64,000 nucleotides of DNA from Algoriphagus chordae (GTDB lineage Bacteria > Bacteroidota > Bacteroidia > Cytophagales > Cyclobacteriaceae), in assembly GCF_003254055.1 (NCBI RefSeq), contig NZ_QKZT01000008.1, forward strand, positions 185,102 to 249,101. The letters run 5' to 3'. The first letter of the stretch is position 1, and every line of letters starts with the position of its first letter. The translations under genes were made by a program, and so were the position numbers. The notes under the pieces are model-generated. The model searched no databases and was not told where the DNA came from. It saw only the letters and a list, made by a program, of their open reading frames with translations. Of the stretch, positions 1 through 7,589 are shown piece by piece.

Positions 1-280
1 CTACAATACCTTCACCTCCTTATCGCTTTCCGACAATGTATCCACCTACGGCGTGGCCGTATCTCAAAGCGTCTCTTTCAATTCATTCTCAGAGCTTTTC
101 AAGAAAATAACCAAGAAGAAAAATGAGAAACTCATCATCAATGACCAAGATGATTTCTTACGTTATCAGTTTGAAAATAAGGAAGAGTGGAAACCAATCC
201 AATTGGATAATATTGAAGAAAGACTAGACTCGTTGAATCGGGAAAGAAAGATTAGAATGTTGGAAGAAGGGCAGTTTTAA
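1..280 (+). CDS. C-terminal end of an unidentified protein (5' truncated by window)
   Basis: The frame is open from base 2 to a TAA at 278-280, so this is the last ~92 residues of a gene that begins outside the window. An apparent GTG start at 53 is only an internal valine, because the frame continues upstream without a stop. The visible part starts with a Ser/Thr-rich stretch, then a Lys-rich segment (around FKKITKKKNEK), and ends in a charged, probably helical tail (IEERLDSLNRERKIR). No domain is recognisable, so no function is assigned. It is followed by a palindromic intergenic element, then the photolyase gene on the same strand about 200 bp on. Confidence 0.6.
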   Translation, partial: YNTFTSLSLSDNVSTYGVAVSQSVSFNSFSELFKKITKKKNEKLIINDQDDFLRYQFENKEEWKPIQLDNIEERLDSLNRERKIRMLEEGQF

Positions 281-294
281 GGATTAATCACGCA

Positions 295-390
295 AAGGAT
301 TAATCCCGCAGATGTGCGCTGACTCCTTTATTTAAATTGGCATATAAAATCTGCGATTATCTGCGTTCCTTTTCTGCGATAATCTACGGG
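295..390. repeat. Intergenic palindromic element, copy A (CGCAGAT/ATCTGCG family)
   Basis: This AT-rich non-coding stretch carries several copies of the words CGCAGAT and its complement: CCCGCAGAT at the left end, CTGCGATTATCTGCG in the middle, and CTGCGATAATCTACGGG at the right end. Left and right ends are inverted relative to each other (CCCGcAGAT / ATCTaCGGG), so the element could fold into a long imperfect hairpin. Just upstream GGATTAATC is directly repeated at a 17 bp period. The complement of the right end matches 15 of 17 bases at 31658-31674, so this is a dispersed family. I have seen similar intergenic words in other Bacteroidota, but the function is unknown. Confidence 0.6.
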
Positions 391-482
391 AAATCATTTC
401 CTAAAATCCGCAAGAAACCATCACAACACACAATAAATTCTAAACAATCCCGCTCATTTCCCACTTACTTCCATAAAATCAC

Positions 483-1781
483 ATGAAGAAAGTCAGTATT
501 TTTTGGTTTCGAAGAGACCTCCGATTAGAAGATAATCATGGCTTATACCAAGCTTTGAAGGAAAATGAGAACGTCCTACCCCTTTTCATTTTTGACAAAA
601 ACATACTCGACAAGCTGGATAATAAAGCAGATGCCAGAGTGGATTTTATCCATGATCAAATCGGGAAAATTCATCAGGAACTCGCGAAAAAAGGATCCTC
701 AATCTTAGTCAAATATGGTGATCCGGAAGTCATTTTTAAAGAGCTACTTAATGAGTATTCTATAACGGCAGTGTACACCAATCGGGATTACGAGCCTTAT
801 GCTACTACCCGTGATGAAAAGGTGACACGCCTGCTTAATAAGAACCATATTCAATTGCATCGATATAAAGACCAGGTGATCTTCGAGCCAGGAGAGATCT
901 TAAATGGCTCTGGGGAATTCTACAAGGTCTTCACTCCTTTCAGCAAAGTTTGGCTGAGTAAATTCCATTCTGCCAAACCTGAAGAGTTCAAACCTATGCA
1001 CTGGAAAAACCTGCTACAGACTTCAGCTTTGGAACTTCCCTCCTTGCAGGAAATTAGTTTTACCAAAAGCGATATTTCCATTCCATCCAAAACCGCAGAT
1101 GAGGACATCATCGCACATTACAATCAAACCCGAGATTTCCCCGCCAAGAAAGGTACTTCAAGGCTTGGGATTCATTTACGCTTTGGCACTATTTCCATCC
1201 GAAAGCTTGCCCTAAAAGCATCCGAACTCAATGCTACTTATCTGAATGAATTGATCTGGCGGGAGTTCTATATGATGATTTTGGCATACAACCCACAAGT
1301 GGTTGATCAGGCATTCAAACCAGCTTACGATCGAATCCCTTGGAGAAATAAAGAAGAAGAATTTGCTGCATGGTGCGAAGGAAAAACTGGTTATCCTATC
1401 GTGGATGCCGGAATGAGAGAGCTCAATTCTACGGGCTATATGCACAATCGGGTTCGCATGATCGTGGCCTCTTTCCTCACCAAACATTTATTGATAGATT
1501 GGCGCTGGGGAGAAACCTACTTCGCAGAGAAATTACTCGACTACGAATTGGCATCGAACAATGGCGGTTGGCAATGGGCAGCTGGCACTGGCACAGACGC
1601 TCAACCTTACTTTCGGGTATTCAATCCGACCTCTCAGCAAGAGAAGTTTGACAAGAATTGGAAGTACATCAAAAAATGGATTCCTGAAATAAACTCAGAT
1701 AAGTACCCAAAACCGATAGTAGATCATAAATTTGCAAGGCAACGTGCAATCGACACCTACAAATCAGCCCTGAACCAATGA
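483..1781 (+). CDS. phrB: Deoxyribodipyrimidine photolyase (cryptochrome/photolyase family, class I CPD type)
   Basis: This flavoprotein would use blue light to split UV-induced pyrimidine dimers in DNA. The 432-residue length is normal for a class I enzyme. The N-terminal alpha/beta antenna domain (about residues 1-130) opens with the hallmark FWFRRDLRLEDNHGL. The C-terminal helical FAD-binding domain (about 200-420) contains TSRLG (FAD phosphate contact), the helix GYMHNRVRMIVASFL, and the FAD/lesion pocket WRWGE...LASNNGGWQWAAGTG. The stop codon overlaps the next start by 4 bases (ATGA), which implies translational coupling with the DUF2027-Smr gene. Family assignment is very secure; CPD rather than 6-4 specificity is inferred from the NGGWQW motif. 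Confidence 0.95.
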   Translation: MKKVSIFWFRRDLRLEDNHGLYQALKENENVLPLFIFDKNILDKLDNKADARVDFIHDQIGKIHQELAKKGSSILVKYGDPEVIFKELLNEYSITAVYTNRDYEPYATTRDEKVTRLLNKNHIQLHRYKDQVIFEPGEILNGSGEFYKVFTPFSKVWLSKFHSAKPEEFKPMHWKNLLQTSALELPSLQEISFTKSDISIPSKTADEDIIAHYNQTRDFPAKKGTSRLGIHLRFGTISIRKLALKASELNATYLNELIWREFYMMILAYNPQVVDQAFKPAYDRIPWRNKEEEFAAWCEGKTGYPIVDAGMRELNSTGYMHNRVRMIVASFLTKHLLIDWRWGETYFAEKLLDYELASNNGGWQWAAGTGTDAQPYFRVFNPTSQQEKFDKNWKYIKKWIPEINSDKYPKPIVDHKFARQRAIDTYKSALNQ

Positions 1782-2728
1782 ATATCGGAGACCGAGTAAG
1801 ATTACTTCACGGAAACGAAGAAGGAATTATCCGCAAAATTTCCTCTAGTGGAAGAATGCAGGTAGAAATCGAGGACGGGTTTATCATTCCTGCTTTGAGA
1901 AATGAACTGGTTTTGATCCACGAAACTGAAAAGCAACATTTCGGTGACAAACCTGTGGAAGAGCAAGAAATCGATACCCCTACCCCTATTTCTGGCCTAA
2001 ATGATCAGGGCCTTTACCTCGCTTTTGTTCCTATCAACGATCAAAGTCTCAGTCTTTATCTGATTAATGATAGTCGTCAAGCTTATTTGGCGCATGCATC
2101 AGAGGTGTTTGGAACAAATCAGCGCACATTACTTGCAGCTACGCTGAATCCTGGTGAGGCAAAGAAATTTGATGATAGATTGCTGAAGGAAATGGATGAG
2201 TGGCCAGCATTTTTGCTTCGCTTTATCCCAATTCATAATACATTGGAAAGGGCAATTCCAGCTTTTGAGCGTCAGCTGAAGATGAAACCAACTCAGTTTT
2301 TCAAGCACCTGGGCAAGGCACCTCGCTTGGATAAAACGGCTTACATTTTCCCCCTTGAGCAAACCACCAAAGAACTTGATATACGCGCGCTGAATCAGGA
2401 ACTGGACGAAATCAGGCCAAAGGTAGAAACTTCAAAAACGCCTAAACCTGCTAGAGCTATTGACTTGCATATAGAAAAGCTAGCTACAGATCCCAAGGGC
2501 ATGAGCAATTCGGAGATGCTGCGTGTGCAGCTGGAGTGTTTTGACCGAAATCTAGATCAAGCTATGGCTTCAGGAATGGATGAAATCACATTTATTCACG
2601 GCATCGGAAACGGCGTGCTTCGCAAAGAAATTCACAAGCGCCTAAGTCAACTCCAAAATATTAAGTACTTTCAGGATACGCAAAAAGATCAGTGGGGCTA
2701 CGGTGCTACCTTGGTCAGAATCTCCTAA
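1778..2728 (+). CDS. DUF2027 and Smr domain protein (MutS2-like Smr nuclease domain)
   Basis: The protein has 316 residues. The N-terminus (about 1-50) looks like an SH3-like DUF2027 segment beginning MNIGDRVRLLHGNEEG. A middle beta-rich region (about 75-190) follows, then a linker rich in Lys/Pro, and a C-terminal Smr domain (about 225-316) with the signature DLHIEKL and the HGIGNGVLR motif. Smr domains occur in MutS2 and related proteins and bind or nick DNA or RNA. This architecture is common in Bacteroidota, where its exact role is not established. It overlaps phrB by 4 bp, so it could act in the same DNA-damage setting, but that is inference from position only. Confidence 0.85.
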   Translation: MNIGDRVRLLHGNEEGIIRKISSSGRMQVEIEDGFIIPALRNELVLIHETEKQHFGDKPVEEQEIDTPTPISGLNDQGLYLAFVPINDQSLSLYLINDSRQAYLAHASEVFGTNQRTLLAATLNPGEAKKFDDRLLKEMDEWPAFLLRFIPIHNTLERAIPAFERQLKMKPTQFFKHLGKAPRLDKTAYIFPLEQTTKELDIRALNQELDEIRPKVETSKTPKPARAIDLHIEKLATDPKGMSNSEMLRVQLECFDRNLDQAMASGMDEITFIHGIGNGVLRKEIHKRLSQLQNIKYFQDTQKDQWGYGATLVRIS

Positions 2729-2731
2729 TCT

Positions 2732-3565
2732 ATGCCGGCAAAAGTATCTCCTGTCTTTCAGCTTTTCGAAACACAACACCATGAGGCCAAAGCTCTTTTT
2801 TTGGCTTTAGGAAAGCAAATCAAGTCCAAGAAAGCAATAGAACTTCTTGGGAAAATGGAGTTCTTGGAACTCTATGCCGACTTGATGGCAAAGGTTCATT
2901 TTGATATTGAAGGTTTGAATTTCAATATTTTCTCGGATTTCAAAGAAATGAAGAGAAGCCTGCGGAAAATTCATCATTTCAAATTGGCGGAAAAGAGCCT
3001 AAATGATCGCGAAGAAGAGTTAGGGTTCAAATACGGGGGATATCGTATTCATCTAGATAAATATAAGAAGAAGCTTTATACGGATGCTTTTGATCTAATC
3101 GTCGGCAGTACCTTGAAAAGCTGGGATGAATTTCATCATAAAGCTATGACCGCCAGCCGAGGCATAAAGCCTCTGGCAATCAATACCGCTGTGAATCAGA
3201 TCATTCAAGAAGAACTGGAATTTTTCAATCTTGACCACAAGGGCGCTATGGATAGTAAGGCCTTGAAGGATACTTTTGAAGGCTTGCGTACCATCATCAT
3301 GTTGGAAAACACCCTTATCCAAATGGGATTCAACTCTATCTTCATCACAGGAATACATGAGGAAATCGGAATTCTGAAGAACAACCTCAAGCCATGGTAC
3401 TCCAATCACCTGTCGCTACAGTCTCTGACACATTTCCTAGGCACCAAACAGGAAGTTTCTAAGAAATACCTAGACTGGGTAAAGGAACTCAAAGCAGAAA
3501 AGAAGATTCTTTCTTCCCAAGCCGAGAAACAAGCACATCAGTTGTTTGATAAGATTTTGGGGTGA
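2732..3565 (+). CDS. Conserved-looking helical protein of unknown function
   Basis: This 277-residue protein starts 3 bp after the Smr gene stop, so it is almost certainly the third gene of the phrB operon. It is predicted to be nearly all helical, rich in Lys, Glu and His, without signal peptide or membrane segments. The pattern of paired histidines in basic helices (HHEAKAL near residue 16, KIHHFKL near 80, FHHKAMTASRG near 131) is reminiscent of CHAD-type polyphosphate-binding helical proteins, but the similarity is too weak to assign. Codon use and base composition match its neighbours. Confidence 0.75.
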   Translation: MPAKVSPVFQLFETQHHEAKALFLALGKQIKSKKAIELLGKMEFLELYADLMAKVHFDIEGLNFNIFSDFKEMKRSLRKIHHFKLAEKSLNDREEELGFKYGGYRIHLDKYKKKLYTDAFDLIVGSTLKSWDEFHHKAMTASRGIKPLAINTAVNQIIQEELEFFNLDHKGAMDSKALKDTFEGLRTIIMLENTLIQMGFNSIFITGIHEEIGILKNNLKPWYSNHLSLQSLTHFLGTKQEVSKKYLDWVKELKAEKKILSSQAEKQAHQLFDKILG

Positions 3566-3710
3566 ATGATGATTGATTCTTACCGATCCTGCCCTTGGTA
3601 CTCTAATAAATATAATACCTAATCAACCCAGAATTGCATTCTGGACAATTATTGGTCTTGCCGTTGGCAAGATTAATCCATAAACACAAAGTGAATTTGG
3701 TAGCTAAGTG

Positions 3711-4160
3711 AATCCCATGAATGCCAACGGCATTCCAAGTCCCAACCCCGAATACAGCGAAGCGAAATTCGGGGCATAGAAAGCAGAACCTATCCCAGAG
3801 TGCCAAAGGCACGTTCGGTATTAAACTGTCAAAAACATCGCTATCAACCGACCATAAAATTGCAAAATCAGAAATCAAATCCCATGAATTCCAACGGCAT
3901 TCCAAGTCCCAACCCCGAATACAGCGCAGCGAAATTCGGGGCCATAGAAAGCAGAACCTATCCCAGAGTGCCAAAGGCACGATCGGTATTAAACTGACAA
4001 AAACATCGCTTTCAACCGACCATAAATTTGCAAAATCAGAAATCAAATCCCATAAATGCCAACGGCATTCCAAGTCCCAACCCCGAATACAGCGCAGCGA
4101 AATTGGGGGTCATAGAAAGCACAAGCTAATCCAGAGTGCCAAAGGCACGTTCGGTATTAA
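3711..4160. repeat. Tandem array of ~168 bp units built of small hairpins
   Basis: Nearly three head-to-tail units start at about 3711, 3878 and 4046 (spacing 167 and 168 bp). Every unit contains the same three inverted repeats: TGCC-AAC-GGCA, an 8 bp stem CCCCGAAT/ATTCGGGG around a 13 nt loop, and GTGCC-AAA-GGCAC. Two further compact hairpins precede the array: CCAGAAT-TGC-ATTCTGG (3628-3644) and TCTTGCC-GTT-GGCAAGA (3656-3672). Unit 1 lacks one base in the GGGGCCATAG segment; unit 3 is the most decayed and stops after GGTATTAA. Both strands are open in places, but differing frames and dominance of hairpins argue for structured intergenic repeats rather than protein. The rest of the 3566-4346 gap shows no gene. 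Confidence 0.85.
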
Positions 4161-4346
4161 CTCAGCAACCGTCTCCAATGAAGTCTTCCTTTGGAGAGAC
4201 TCCTTCTTTTTAGTTACAAATTGGTTACTTTACATAGTCCATCTACCTTTTTCAAAGTGTTCATGATACTTTACTGTAATTTTATATCCTGATTTCACAC
4301 TTATAAGGGCATTTAAAACACCACCGAATACCCCTCTCGCAACACA

Positions 4347-6644
4347 ATGACTATCAATAATTTACCATCCAAAAAAGTAGCGCTAAACTCACTATTACTA
4401 CTTTTAGCAATTTTACTTTTCAACTGCTCAAACGACGATAAAAGCAGTTTTTCTACTGACTATTTTAAAATAGAAATCAATCCCAAGGGATTTATCACCA
4501 GTATGGTAAATATCTCCAAAAAGCCATTTATGGAATTTAGCCCTCCTGAAAAACCATCCCCCCTACTTCAACTCTATGATGGTAAAAAGAAAAAATATTA
4601 TCAACCGATTGATGCGGAGTTTAATCAAGCAGATCAATCTATTTCATTAAGCTATTCAAACGGTTCAGTGGCAAAAATCCTCTTGTCTCCGCAAGAGAAA
4701 TACCTAAAATTCACACTGGAATCTCTAAGTCCACGCAATGGTATTGATGGAATCCAATGGGGTCCATACCATACGAATATCACGAATCTGTTTGGAGAAA
4801 TAATAGGAGTTGCAAGAGATACAAGTGCAGTAGTTAATTATGCCATTGGTATGCTTGCGCTTGACGATAATACGATAGGTGGCACTTCTGAAACAATAGC
4901 TGATGCAGCTCCTTTTCAATACATTATTCATTCACCTGACCCAGAATATTATCCTCTACCCGATTCCTTGCATGAAGGTCAAATTTTCACCCTTGGTGGA
5001 GATGGTATTAGTGACGTAGCCTTTTACGCACATAAAGAACCTTACTACAGAATAATGTATGGCAACTCTGCCTTAGTCGACGAAATAGGCCAGATTTCAA
5101 TTAATTACCATTCCAGAGACAGGACATTTGAAAGAGAAGTGTATTATTCATTAATACCCAACATGCCAGCCAATACACCAAACCATCTGGAAGTTCAGCC
5201 CTTGGCAGGTGTAGATTTCATAGGATCTTCTATTGCCTTATGGGGCAGCCCAGATAGTTCCGCATTGCTGGACGTGATTCAGGACATTGTTTTGAAAGAG
5301 GATTTGCCCTACCCTACAATTGATGGCAAATGGGTGAAAGATCCAAGCGCTTTTGTGCCTGATGCTATGAGCAATGGAAATTTGAATGACAGCATCATTT
5401 CTTATACTTCAAGATTGGGCTTTAAGGCTATCAGTTTGTATGACCAAGGATTTATAAAGCCAGATAGGGGAAATGAAGGCTACATTGACGGAAAACAATT
5501 TGAGAATAAGCCAATTAAAATGACTTCTGGAAACAAATCCCATAAAGAATTTTCAGAAATGGCTGCAAAACATGGGATTAGGATAGGAAGAACACCGATA
5601 ACAAATGCACTAGCTCCCGGGACAAAAGATGCAAGTCCCTTACCTAGTGACAGCTTGTGTTATCAGCAGAAACGTTTGTTGGTGAATAACATCAGTCAAA
5701 GCGATACCATACTTATAGTGGATGATCCAACCCACCTCGAGGAGATCGCCAGTTGGGAAGGGCATGCCGAGAACCTAAACATGATAAAAATCGGCTCTGA
5801 GCTGATCTATTATCTGGGAGTTTCTCAAGAAGAGCCTTATCGACTTCTGAATGTGAAACGTGGATATTGGGAAACTACAGCAACCGAACATCAGTCCAAT
5901 GACACTATTTACAAGCTGCAAGTGACGCTGAACTATGGCTATGATGGCTTGATTCCAAATATGCAGCTCCAGGACAAAATTGCCGCATACTATGCTGATG
6001 TCTGTTTTATTAACGGCTTAGGCTACTATGATTTTGATGGTCAGGAATTTTTATTCAATAATGGACATGGTTATTATTCTGCGAAGCGATTTTTCCGAAA
6101 AATGTTTGAAAGAGCTGAAGCCCTAGGGATTCCTCCTATTCGTTTTACAGGTGCAACCTTATCAGAAGGATCATGGCACTATCAAAGCATCTGGAATGTA
6201 GGTGGAGGCAAAAACCTATATGATGTAGAGACGAGGGAATGGGGAAGTACTACGAGCCAAGGCAAAGACTTACGCGATGTTACATACGCCAATTTTTTCC
6301 CAGTAGGCATGGGAGGCAACTTCCCGATCAACGCAAATTCAACTGTCGAACAGCATGAGCATATACAGGCTATTTCTGTAGGACTTGGGACTACCTATAG
6401 TTTGATTCTGAACCAGAGAGACGTGGAAAGCTGCCCTGAGAAAGATGCTATTTTCAAAACAATAAGAACTTGGGAAGATGCACGAGCCGCCGATGCTTTC
6501 CCCCGAAGTGTAAAAAGTCTATTAGCTGATCCTGAAAAAAATTGGAGATTGGTAACGGGGGAAAAACAGAATACTTGGCTTCTACAAGAGTTAATCATTG
6601 GACAACCAAATAAGACCTACGCTCTGACCGGAACTGAAGAGTAG
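4347..6644 (+). CDS. Large lipoprotein of unknown function, possible TIM-barrel glycosidase
   Basis: The protein has 765 residues. A hydrophobic N-terminus ends in a lipobox (LLFNC, Cys27), so it is exported and lipidated. Residues ~30-290 appear beta-rich, like the N-terminal sandwich of many glycoside hydrolases. Residues ~300-640 alternate beta/alpha like a barrel and carry acidic motifs (YYDFDGQEF, near 555). An inserted segment near 475-520 has the pattern IKIGSELIYYLG...VKRGYWETTATEH, resembling a small beta-module found in tail and hydrolase proteins. Trp/Tyr-rich loops fit carbohydrate binding. I cannot place it in a named GH family; a polysaccharide-active role is inferred. No SusC/SusD pair is nearby. 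Confidence 0.7.
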   Translation: MTINNLPSKKVALNSLLLLLAILLFNCSNDDKSSFSTDYFKIEINPKGFITSMVNISKKPFMEFSPPEKPSPLLQLYDGKKKKYYQPIDAEFNQADQSISLSYSNGSVAKILLSPQEKYLKFTLESLSPRNGIDGIQWGPYHTNITNLFGEIIGVARDTSAVVNYAIGMLALDDNTIGGTSETIADAAPFQYIIHSPDPEYYPLPDSLHEGQIFTLGGDGISDVAFYAHKEPYYRIMYGNSALVDEIGQISINYHSRDRTFEREVYYSLIPNMPANTPNHLEVQPLAGVDFIGSSIALWGSPDSSALLDVIQDIVLKEDLPYPTIDGKWVKDPSAFVPDAMSNGNLNDSIISYTSRLGFKAISLYDQGFIKPDRGNEGYIDGKQFENKPIKMTSGNKSHKEFSEMAAKHGIRIGRTPITNALAPGTKDASPLPSDSLCYQQKRLLVNNISQSDTILIVDDPTHLEEIASWEGHAENLNMIKIGSELIYYLGVSQEEPYRLLNVKRGYWETTATEHQSNDTIYKLQVTLNYGYDGLIPNMQLQDKIAAYYADVCFINGLGYYDFDGQEFLFNNGHGYYSAKRFFRKMFERAEALGIPPIRFTGATLSEGSWHYQSIWNVGGGKNLYDVETREWGSTTSQGKDLRDVTYANFFPVGMGGNFPINANSTVEQHEHIQAISVGLGTTYSLILNQRDVESCPEKDAIFKTIRTWEDARAADAFPRSVKSLLADPEKNWRLVTGEKQNTWLLQELIIGQPNKTYALTGTEE

Positions 6645-6779
6645 TAGATAAATAACAGTTAAACAAACGGCAGAAATCATTTGCGACACAAAATTCCACA
6701 AGTTGAATAGACCTGCATGAATCCAGCAAAACCCCAAAATATCCCTTAGCTTAGCAGAGCTATTAAACCACACAAACCT

Positions 6780-7256
6780 ATGGACACCTCACACAAAACC
6801 TCTTTTCAGTTTATCAGCGAACCATCCGACATCAATTTCGGTGGCAAAGTCCATGGAGGAGTGGTGATGAAATGGATAGATCAGGCAGCTTATACTTGCG
6901 CCAGAACCTGGTCTGAGTCTTACTGTGTGACAGTCTATGTAGGTGGTATCCGCTTCTACAAACCCATCAATATTGGTGAGGTAATCAAGGTCGATTCAAC
7001 TGTGATTTATACAGGCAGTTCTAGCATTCACATCATGGTGGAAGTTTATTCCAGAGATTTCTCTCAGAAGGAGTTTGAAAAGAAGACCCACTGTATCATC
7101 ATTTTCGTGTCGGTCGATGAAAATGGTAATCCTCAAAAAGTTAAGCCTTGGGTTGCGCAAACTGATCAGGAGAAAAAACTAGAGGAGTACGCTACTAGGC
7201 TAAAATCCCTCCGAGAAAATATTCACAATGAAATGAAGCCTTTCTTCAATGAGTAG
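6780..7256 (+). CDS. Acyl-CoA thioesterase, YciA/ACOT-type hotdog fold
   Basis: This cytosolic single-hotdog enzyme of 158 residues should hydrolyse acyl-CoA thioesters. The catalytic motif is clear near the N-terminus: N19 in DINFGGKVHGG, H25-G-G, and an acidic D34 on the following helix (VVMKWIDQAAY). The central strands (VTVYVGGIRFYKPINIGEVI) match the ACOT/YciA pattern in which a short hotdog domain forms a hexamer. The C-terminal ~40 residues are charged and helical, a usual tail for this family. Acyl chain preference cannot be read from sequence. It stands alone, with a hairpin repeat array just downstream that may end transcription. Confidence 0.9.
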   Translation: MDTSHKTSFQFISEPSDINFGGKVHGGVVMKWIDQAAYTCARTWSESYCVTVYVGGIRFYKPINIGEVIKVDSTVIYTGSSSIHIMVEVYSRDFSQKEFEKKTHCIIIFVSVDENGNPQKVKPWVAQTDQEKKLEEYATRLKSLRENIHNEMKPFFNE

Positions 7257-7318
7257 CCTTGGGGTTGAAAGTGAAGGCTGATAGTATTCAGTCTCAGAGA
7301 TCAGCCTCAGTCAATTTA

Positions 7319-7525
7319 TGCCGGCATTCCAGTCCACACAAATAGCAACACTACTATTTCAAGACTCCTATACTACCAATGCCGCTGTTCGTGTCCACAC
7401 GAATAGCAGTACTATTATTACATGATACTACGCAGCCGTTCGTGTCCGCACAAAAGGCATCAATTCTATTTCAGATCCCTGTGCCGCCGTTCGTGTCCAC
7501 ACGAACGGCAACCATTCTATTTTAG
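7319..7525. repeat. Degenerate tandem array of hairpin repeats between convergent genes
   Basis: Four related units begin near 7319, 7380, 7435 and 7486. The best preserved is a 24 nt palindrome at 7486-7509 with a 10 bp perfect stem (GCCGTTCGTG / CACGAACGGC) and a TCCA loop. The other copies have mutations in one or both arms, and each unit is followed by a tail resembling TTCTATTTCA. Spacing is irregular (about 50-60 bp), so it is not a CRISPR array. It fills most of the 7257-7589 gap between two convergent genes, where the hairpins followed by T-rich tails could also stop transcription. No gene is visible in this gap. Confidence 0.8.
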
Positions 7526-7589
7526 TAAGACTCTAATCTATAGCCACATAGCCTATCCAACCACCATTTTCTCTAGGGTAAATTGAAGC

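Noticed and set aside
3603..4266. Long open frames on both strands through the tandem repeat array (156 and 181 codons)
   Set aside because: Open frames arise from the repeat composition. The unit length changes from 167 to 168 bp, so frames are not maintained, and palindromes dominate the sequence.
7319..7525. Possible CRISPR array
   Set aside because: Repeats are degenerate palindromes with variable 50-60 bp spacing, tails are conserved instead of unique spacers, and no cas genes are present.
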